Assembly (NCBI RefSeq): GCF_040712315.1
Contig: NC_134022.1
Location: 2,418,001 to 2,482,000 of the forward strand
Length of the DNA: 64,000 bases
Direction: 5' to 3'
Source of the DNA: Castanea sativa
Taxonomy: Eukaryota > Streptophyta > Magnoliopsida > Fagales > Fagaceae
A program made the position numbers and the translations under genes. Shown piece by piece: positions 57,475-64,000 of the stretch (its first letter is position 1; each line of letters starts with the position of its first letter). The notes under the pieces are model-generated. The model was not told the origin of the DNA. It did not search any database and saw nothing but the letters and a program-made list of their open reading frames with translations.

Positions 57475-60198
57475 TTGGAGTAGCCATTTATTTTTTATAC
57501 AAAAAAAAAAAAAAAAATACATGACTGAATAGTATTATTCTCATTGATTGAATAAAAAATTACATAATTGAAAAATTGAAAAACATATGGCTTTGGGTCC
57601 TAGTTACAAACTACTAAATAATTACATGGCTTTTTGTTTTAGTTACATTCTACCCAAAATAAAATAAAGACAAGGCTTAGATCTACTTATCCAAAGACCT
57701 AAATTCAGAGGCTATGTTACGGAATGGGAAGGTGTTAGGCACCCATTCCGCCCAGACAGAGCCTGATCTTCTAGACTCTTGTGACCTACGTATCTTTTAT
57801 GCATGCTATGAATAACATGTTGTTTATATGAACAAAACTAAATCACACAAATTTATTTATGAATGAATCCTCTTCTTTGTTTTAAAAAAAATTCAGATAT
57901 GTTTTAGTGATAAAAAAATTGATCATATTTTGGTTTAGAAAAAATCAGATATATTTTTAAGAATCTGAAAAAAATATGGTTTTTGGAGATAAAAATTCAA
58001 ATCTGTGTTTATTACATAAAACAAAGTCTTTTGATTTGAAAATATCATAGCTGTTTTTAAGAACTAAAAAAATGGTTTTTTGATGACAGGAAAACCAGAT
58101 CTGTTTTTAAGAACTAAAAAAAATGGTTTTTTGATGACAGAAAAACCAGATTTGTTTTTATATGTTTAAAAAATATGAAGAAGATTTTTTTGAGAAGAGA
58201 ATTTCATTCATAAGATAAATTTATGCAACATGGACTAAACACAACAAACAACAAACACAACAATACATGATCTTTTTCGTTATTTCAAAATCTGCTATGT
58301 TAAAAAAAAAAAAAAAATCAGATCTGTATCTAAGGAGGATACAAATCAGTTTTTGGTTTGAGAAATTTTTTTGATCTACATCTAAGAAAGATGCAGATTC
58401 ATTTTTATTTTTGAAAAAATTTAGATCTACATCTAAGAAAGATGCAAATCTGTTTTTGATTAAGAAAAATTCAGATTTGCATCAAAGAAAGATGCAAATC
58501 TGTTTTTATTTTAAGAAAAATAATTAGTTATATGCAGATTATTGAAATTAAGAAAGAGATCACAAAAATTATATAAAAAAACAAGATCATGCTTTAACAA
58601 AACAATGATTAATAATTCATGTTATTGATAAAAAAAAAAATGATCATCATAAGAGAGACATAAAGAAAAGGAATAGGGTGATTGAAAACAACCTCTTGTA
58701 TGGAGCACTTCTTGTTCTTCAGAGGATGTTTTAGGGTTCAAAGAAATTTATTCAATTATCTTTGAAACTTAAAAACCTTAATTTCAACAGCAAATATCAA
58801 AGAGTGGATCAGCAAATATGAGCAATTTGAGTGTACCTCTTAGAGCGTGAAAAGTCTCTTTGAAGGGGTGAAAAAAGTGTCAAGAGGGGTCCCTCCTCGA
58901 GTGTAAAAAGAATGTGCTAAATTTTGAGAGACATGCCCTATTTATAGAGGTTGGAATTCTGAAAAAAATCAGCAAAAAACGTATGGGGTCCAATCCTAAA
59001 AAAGGGAGATTTGGATAAAAGTAAGCTGATTTTTTAGATCAGAACTAGTTTCGTATTTTGATCATATTTATTTACTCAAAATTTGGATTAAGCTTAAATT
59101 TTGATATATGTAGGAAAATTATAGGTTATGTTTGGTAATAGTTTTTGTTTTCTATTTTCAAAAACTTGTTTTTGCGAATAAAAGAAAAAATAATTTTCTT
59201 GTATTTTTGAAATAAAAAACATGTTTAGTTAGTTGAAATTAAAAAGATAGGTTTTCGAAAAAAAATTAGAAAATACTAAAATATATTATTTATAGGATTT
59301 TAACTCTAATTGCTAACTCATTAAATGAGACCAATTCATTAAATTAAATGCATATTTTCATTAACTTTTGAAAATTAAAAACTGAAAACAACATTCTATA
59401 TTAAGTTTTGAGAACAATTTTTATTTTTTGTCTATTTTGAGTTACCAAACAAGTTTTTTAGTCTAAAAAATAGAAAATTGTTTTTGAAAACAAAAAATAA
59501 AGAGAAAAAACAGTTACCAAACATACCCATATTCTCTACAACTATTCCAGAAATAGCTTAGTCCGAATTTTGAGTTCTACTATGCCAAAAGTGCCTCAGA
59601 AGGTGAATCTAAAATCTACTACTTGATTAGCACGTTTTTGAAGTTTTTTCCAACTCTAAGACTGTATTTGGACGAATTTCAGAGTTATTTTCATGATGAA
59701 CCTCATTCCAAAGTGATAATTATGACTTTAAAATAATTATTTTGAATATAATTATCCCAAAAGCCTAATTATCCACAGTCTTTAAATATTATAAGCTCAT
59801 TTGTTTTAGTCCCATGCAACAAATCTCACTTTAAGAAAAATACTCCACCAATCACATAAATTCATTTAATTAATTTTAATCATTAACCAATCAAAATTAA
59901 TTTCAATTAATCACACGTGATCGGCTTCATCCCATACAACGCATGTAGACCATGAAAACTTGATCTTGTGATATCTTTCAATCCGACGGTCCGATTTGGA
60001 AACCGGACACATTGTCGCGACCGTTAGAACCTCAAGATCATTTTTATGATATGCAATGAATGATTTAATGCATGTAATTCAAAAACAAACTAATGCATGT
60101 AATGCAAGAACAAATTGATGCATGTAACGCAATCATGATTTTTGGGGTACATGAGTGATCATTCAAGTCATTCTCCTTGATTAAATCATAGGTGCAAG
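57475..60198 (-). mobile_element. 2.4-kb LTR family, right arm, inverted and truncated
   Basis: This is the reverse complement of the left arm, diverged by point changes and indels. It lacks about the first 20 bp of the LTR (joined instead to protease sequence at 60191-60198) and about the last 85 bp at the inner end. It has gained a MITE at 59114-59527. The mirrored TATA box is at 58938-58947. Confidence 0.75.
59114..59527. mobile_element. MITE inserted in the right LTR arm only
   Basis: The left GGTTATGTTTGGTAATAG and the inverted right GGGTATGTTTGGTAACTG form the ends. About 410 bp absent from the left arm at the equivalent place (near 55640-55650), which shows it is an insertion. Confidence 0.75.
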
Positions 60199-60480
60199 GT
60201 TGAGGACACAACACCCATTGCGTGAAACCAGGGTCTGGCCTAGATAGCTATGTAGGGAGAAAATGTCTTTACTACAATGAAGTTAACCTGCACCTCTTCA
60301 TCCCCGACTTTTACGAGTAACCTTATCATTCCTCGGGGGACCACCATCCTACCATCAAAGCCCACCAACGGTGAATCATACCTTTCTAGGTCCTCGGGCT
60401 TCAAGTTTAGTCCCTTGTACAAATCGGGTTACAGGATCTCGGATCCACTTCCCTGATCAACCAACACCCTCCTTACATCA
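60191..60480 (-). pseudogene. Truncated retrotransposon protease
   Basis: VDQGSGSEIL (with a stop directly after) holds the active-site region near 60455. YDSPLVGFDGRMVVPRG follows, then FIVVKTFSPYIAI, a stop, and ARPWFHAMGVVSSTLH, where the element ends. At least two in-frame stops; the equivalent protease of the first element is open. Confidence 0.8.
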
Positions 60481-60767
60481 TAACCCCTAATCCTAATAGT
60501 AACCACCAGAGCGTTATCAAGTGGTTAGAGAGTTCCATCCTTATCCTCCTCAGAGAAACCCAAGGTAGGGGTGACCATCACTCTAGCTCTCTTAGGAGAT
60601 TGATCACCATACTTCAGGTCACAACCTCCACCCACATACATAACTCGAATACCCAAGCCCCCACTATTCCCTAGCTTGGCAAAGATCACATTGATAGTAC
60701 CCAAAGCTGGCCGAAGAGTGCGATCCCTGTGAAACTCAGTCCCTAAGTGATTGAACTGCTCTGCAGG

Positions 60768-61598
60768 CTAATGCAAAAACTGATTGAGCTTCCCTACCTT
60801 CACCAATTGGCTCAGGTGATCTCGCATGGTTCTACAATCCTCGATAGTATGCCTTCCGTCCTTATGGTAGTGGCTATAGAGGCTTTGGTTTCTCTTGGAT
60901 GAGTCACCACCCATCTTATTAGGCCACTTAAAATAAGGCTCATTCTTAATTTTCTCTAGTATATGATACACTGGCTTCTTAAACAAGGAGTTGACCAACT
61001 AAGCTCCCGCAGATGACGGTTGATTAGAAAACTCCCTTTGGGGGTGATTACCCTAGTATCGCCTCCCCTCGAGAGTCCCTCTTCTCCGAGAACATCTTAG
61101 CCTCTTACCCTTTCCCTATATCTGGTCCTCCTCCACCCACTTATATTTATCTATGCACTCCATAAGTTGGCGCATGTTCAAGGCGGACTTCATCGTCAAC
61201 AACTTCCTCAACTCGTGCTCGGCAGGGAGCCCAACCTTAAAAGTCCTCACGGCCACATCCTCAAAGTCTCCATTGATCTCATTATCTGTTTCCCAATACC
61301 TGTCCGAATAGGTCTTGAGGGTCTCTCCTTCCCTCATCGCCATAAATATCAAAGAGTCTAATGGCTTGGGGACCCTACTGTATGTTATGAATCTGGCCCC
61401 AAATGTCCTTGTTAGCTCCTCGAAAGACCCCATTGATGCTTCCTCTAAGGCATCAAACCAACGCATAGCCACGGGACTAAGACTAGAGGGGAACACTTTA
61501 CACATAACGGCCTCATTGTTGGCATGAACTGCCATCTTCTGATTAAAGTGGCTAACGTGCTCCACGGGATCAATTCTCCCATTGTAAACAGCAAACAT
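60768..61598 (-). pseudogene. Truncated element gag
   Basis: The capsid-type gag frame at 61598-61116 carries YNGRIDPVEHVSHFNQK, MCKVFPSSLSPVAMRWFDAL and RTFKVGLPAEHELRK. It continues after breaks at 60998-60768 with EKIKNEPYFKWPNKMGG and a zinc-knuckle-like HYHKDGRHTIEDC in which the first Cys is replaced. An in-frame stop (61601-61603) lies three codons upstream of the Met at 61598, within what should be continuous gag. Confidence 0.85.
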
Positions 61599-62158
61599 CG
61601 ACTAAGAAAACCGGTGCGGAAGTTTGACTTTGTTAATCCTCCTGGCGAAGGGTGACTTAGAAATCTGTTGTAGGGTCTTACTCATTTCATCATTCCCCAT
61701 GCCATGATGGGAAGGCCTTTTCAGAAAATTGTTACTGCTCTTCTCTCACTTATCCTAGCGCGAAGAGGTTGAAAATGACTCACTAGATGGCGTTCTAGAG
61801 CTGCGACGATATGAATGGTCCCTGTCTCCCCTAGAACCATCGCTTGGTGGGGAGGATGGACTTCTCCTATCGTGTTCCCTGCGCTTCAGCCTGCTACGCT
61901 GGTGATCTATCTCCTGCTACAACTTTTGTGTCTCCTGATCATGTGATACATGACTCCTAGTCCCTGAGTGACTCCGCTTAGTATGGCAAGACTCCACCAT
62001 AATGCTTGGAGTGTGTTGCCTATCCCTCCTTCGCTTCAAGTTAATGAACTGGTTCTCTCTTTACGACCAACTGATTCCTCCCTATCTTGGCCTACGCTAG
62101 CCATAAACACTCAAGACGAATCCATAACACCTTATTGTTTCCCACAGACGGCGGCAAT

Positions 62159-62863
62159 TGTAGGGACCTAAAAATCTTAATAGCCCAAGCCCACCTAGAA
62201 CAGTGAGTTTGTACAGTTCAACTTAGGCCCAAATCAATAAATTTGTAAGAGAGGGAAATCAAACAATAAGAGAGGGCTTAGCCTGAGGATGAGAATAAGG
62301 AAGGAAGACTTCGTATTATAGAATATGTAGGTAAATGTCTTAATACAAGCTTGCCCGAGGAGGCCAATATTACACAGAAAAATATATTGTTCATGTTCTT
62401 CTCTCAATGTTCTTCTTTTTCTGATACTTGTGTCTGGATCTCTTTCTCTAGAAACTTTCTTTTTCTTATATACTCTCCCCTACTTCACATCTTGACCATC
62501 CATCCCTACCTAATTAGCCTTCTTTCATGACACTTGTCTCTTTTTACATTTGAAGAAGGTGGTGGAAGGAGTCTGTTTAGCTATGACTTGCATTGTTCAG
62601 GTCACTTCCTCATCAATGCAGTTGATAAAGCTGTTGCCCATCATTTAATGCTTAGGTAACAGGCTACTCCAAACTAGAAACTTCTCCAATGATCTTTGAT
62701 TCTCTCTCATTAGATCCCTCCTCCCACTTGGAATGTCTCAAAGTCCTTTTGACTCATCTCTTCCTCTCCCTGGGCAACCTTCCTCCTCGGGCCCGTGGCC
62801 TGTGGCATTCCCCCACCCATACGGCAGCTCTTCAACTTCATCCTCGTTCCTTGGGCATCCACA
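62159..62863 (-). repeat. 5' LTR of the truncated element
   Basis: On the minus strand it runs from TGTGGATGCCC to GGTCCCTACA, about 705 bp. GTATATAAG at 62466-62474 is the TATA candidate. The primer-site region TTGCCGCCGTCTGTGGG follows directly (62157-62141). The LTR start is inferred from its TG end. Confidence 0.7.
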
Positions 62864-64000
62864 TTAATAATTTACTATAATATTTGTTTATTGGTAATAA
62901 CCTAGAGCTACATGATATAATTGTCATGTAACTCAAAATAATTTATTAATTATTTTATAATTTAATTTTAATTATATTTTATAAAATTATTTTATTATAT
63001 ATTATATTGTTTGTTTTTTATATAAATAATATTTGATTTTTTTATTAGGCAATCTGCATTTGTCATGTAACTTAAAATAATTTTCTAAACAATTTATATT
63101 ATATCTCCTTTAAGTTATATTTTTGAAAAATTATTTTATAATCTATAGTATTTGATTTTTACTAACAACTTGGGTTTACATGATATGCATTTGTCGTATA
63201 ACTTAAAGTAAATTTTAAAATTATAATTAATTTTTTTATAAGTTATTATTATTATTTATTAAAAGAATCTAGTCTTAATTTTTTTTTTTTGAATTTTTTT
63301 AGCTTACTTATAAATCTTCATTAACGTTAACCTAGCATTGCAAGGGAATAATACTAGTGTTATTGAAAATATTTTAAGCTTATATGAGTATTTGACACCC
63401 AATATTTCAAATATATAATATTTATGAGTTCCCCTTCTAATGTGGTTCTTTTTCTATTCTCTCTCTTTCTCACTTTGGTGATCTCATGTGAAAGCAGTGA
63501 TACTAGTACTGGTCTCAGAGTACTCTCTCTCTCTCTCTCTCTCTCTCTCCTTCAAAATTCTTCTGTATTTAGGGAGTTTGTAGTGTCCCCCTCCCTTTGT
63601 TTGGTTGTTGACAAAACTTAATAGGAACGTTTACAATACCAAAATAAATAGGTATCTTTAATTTTTCTAGTTACTCATAGTTGTTGATCTCTAAAGTCTC
63701 TAAAGCCTAACCATGTTTGTCACCTCATCCTCACTTCCTGAGCATTAAACTTCCTATGAACGGGTTGAAGTTTTTAGTCTTTTAAGATTTAAACTTGTTG
63801 GGAGTCATACAAGTTTCCATGTCTCCCTCACTAGAAATCCCATAAAGATTGCTTCACAAAATTCAGATTTGTTTTCACAGCTAAGTCAGATCTCTCATTT
63901 ATAACGTGGAAAAATTTTAAATGCAAACTTTTTTATGGACTATTATGTCATACTACTACATTTGTAGAAGTGATTCACTTGGTTTGTGTTAGCCTGGAAA
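62864..64000. other. Right edge: AT-rich, one weak ORF
   Basis: Very AT-rich to about 63420. At 63424 an ATG opens MSSPSNVVLFLFSLFLTLVI, a good secretion-signal-like sequence, followed by CESSDTSTG and then a (CT)n run at 63522-63549. It could be exon 1 of a secreted-protein gene whose other exons lie outside, or chance. No further exon was recognised up to the edge. Confidence 0.25.

Larger units (their letters stand above)
60191..62863 (-). mobile_element. Truncated Tat-type retrotransposon, minus strand
   Basis: Reading on the minus strand: LTR (62863-62159), primer site, gag, then protease, breaking off at 60191-60198 inside the VSSTLH block. RT, integrase and the 3' LTR are missing. It is related to but diverged from the element at 16831-28151. 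Confidence 0.85.

Noticed and set aside
57272..57487. 71-residue minus-strand ORF at the centre of the LTR palindrome
   Set aside because: It spans the LTR end and primer site of the left arm, so it is an accidental frame.

Overview
The window is nuclear DNA of a woody eudicot. It is AT-rich, its genes have GT-AG introns, and most of it is transposable elements of plant type. Fagaceae (oak, chestnut) is my best guess, from resemblance of the LTRs and of the antisense retrotransposon protein to sequences I associate with that family; this is inference and was not searched. There are no bacterial features, CRISPR arrays or operons.

Host genes are few. (1) A phytochrome-interacting ankyrin-repeat (PIA-type) gene has three exons between 45290 and 49559, + strand. 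(2) A small C2H2 zinc-finger gene (ZNF706/SERF-like) has exon 1 at 28654-28776 and exon 2 at 36439-36522, separated by a 7.66-kb intron full of transposons. (3) A possible small two-exon gene of unknown function lies at 12906-13229. (4) Exon remnants of an L-arabinokinase (GHMP kinase) pseudogene lie at 1913-2655. A weak signal-peptide ORF at 63424 may be the start of a gene leaving the window.

The main mobile element is an 11.3-kb Ty3/gypsy retrotransposon of the Tat lineage (16831-28151, + strand). Its order is LTR, tRNA-type primer site, gag, protease, RT, RNase H, a second (archaeal-type) RNase H, integrase, a 151-bp tandem array, a long gene in ANTISENSE with two spliceosomal introns, then the 3' LTR. 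The LTRs are nearly identical over about 530 bp, yet gag and RT carry many one-base frameshifts. The antisense gene is the most interesting cargo in the window.

At the right end, a second Tat-type element (60191-62863, - strand) keeps only its 5' LTR, gag and part of protease. It is joined at a short microhomology to a 5.2-kb inverted repeat (54962-60198) made of two copies of an unrelated 2.4-kb LTR facing each other. That LTR carries a tandem array of about 50-bp palindromic units downstream of its TATA box.

Elsewhere there are two solo LTRs of one family in opposite orientation (5537-6383 with target duplication, and 41823-42615), a hAT-like element with a nested solo LTR (39690-41590), and Mutator-, PIF- and fold-back-type MITEs, several with intact target-site duplications. 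There are also tRNA-derived SINEs, an RTE-type LINE remnant and many microsatellites. Both host genes carry a dinucleotide microsatellite directly in front of their start codon.
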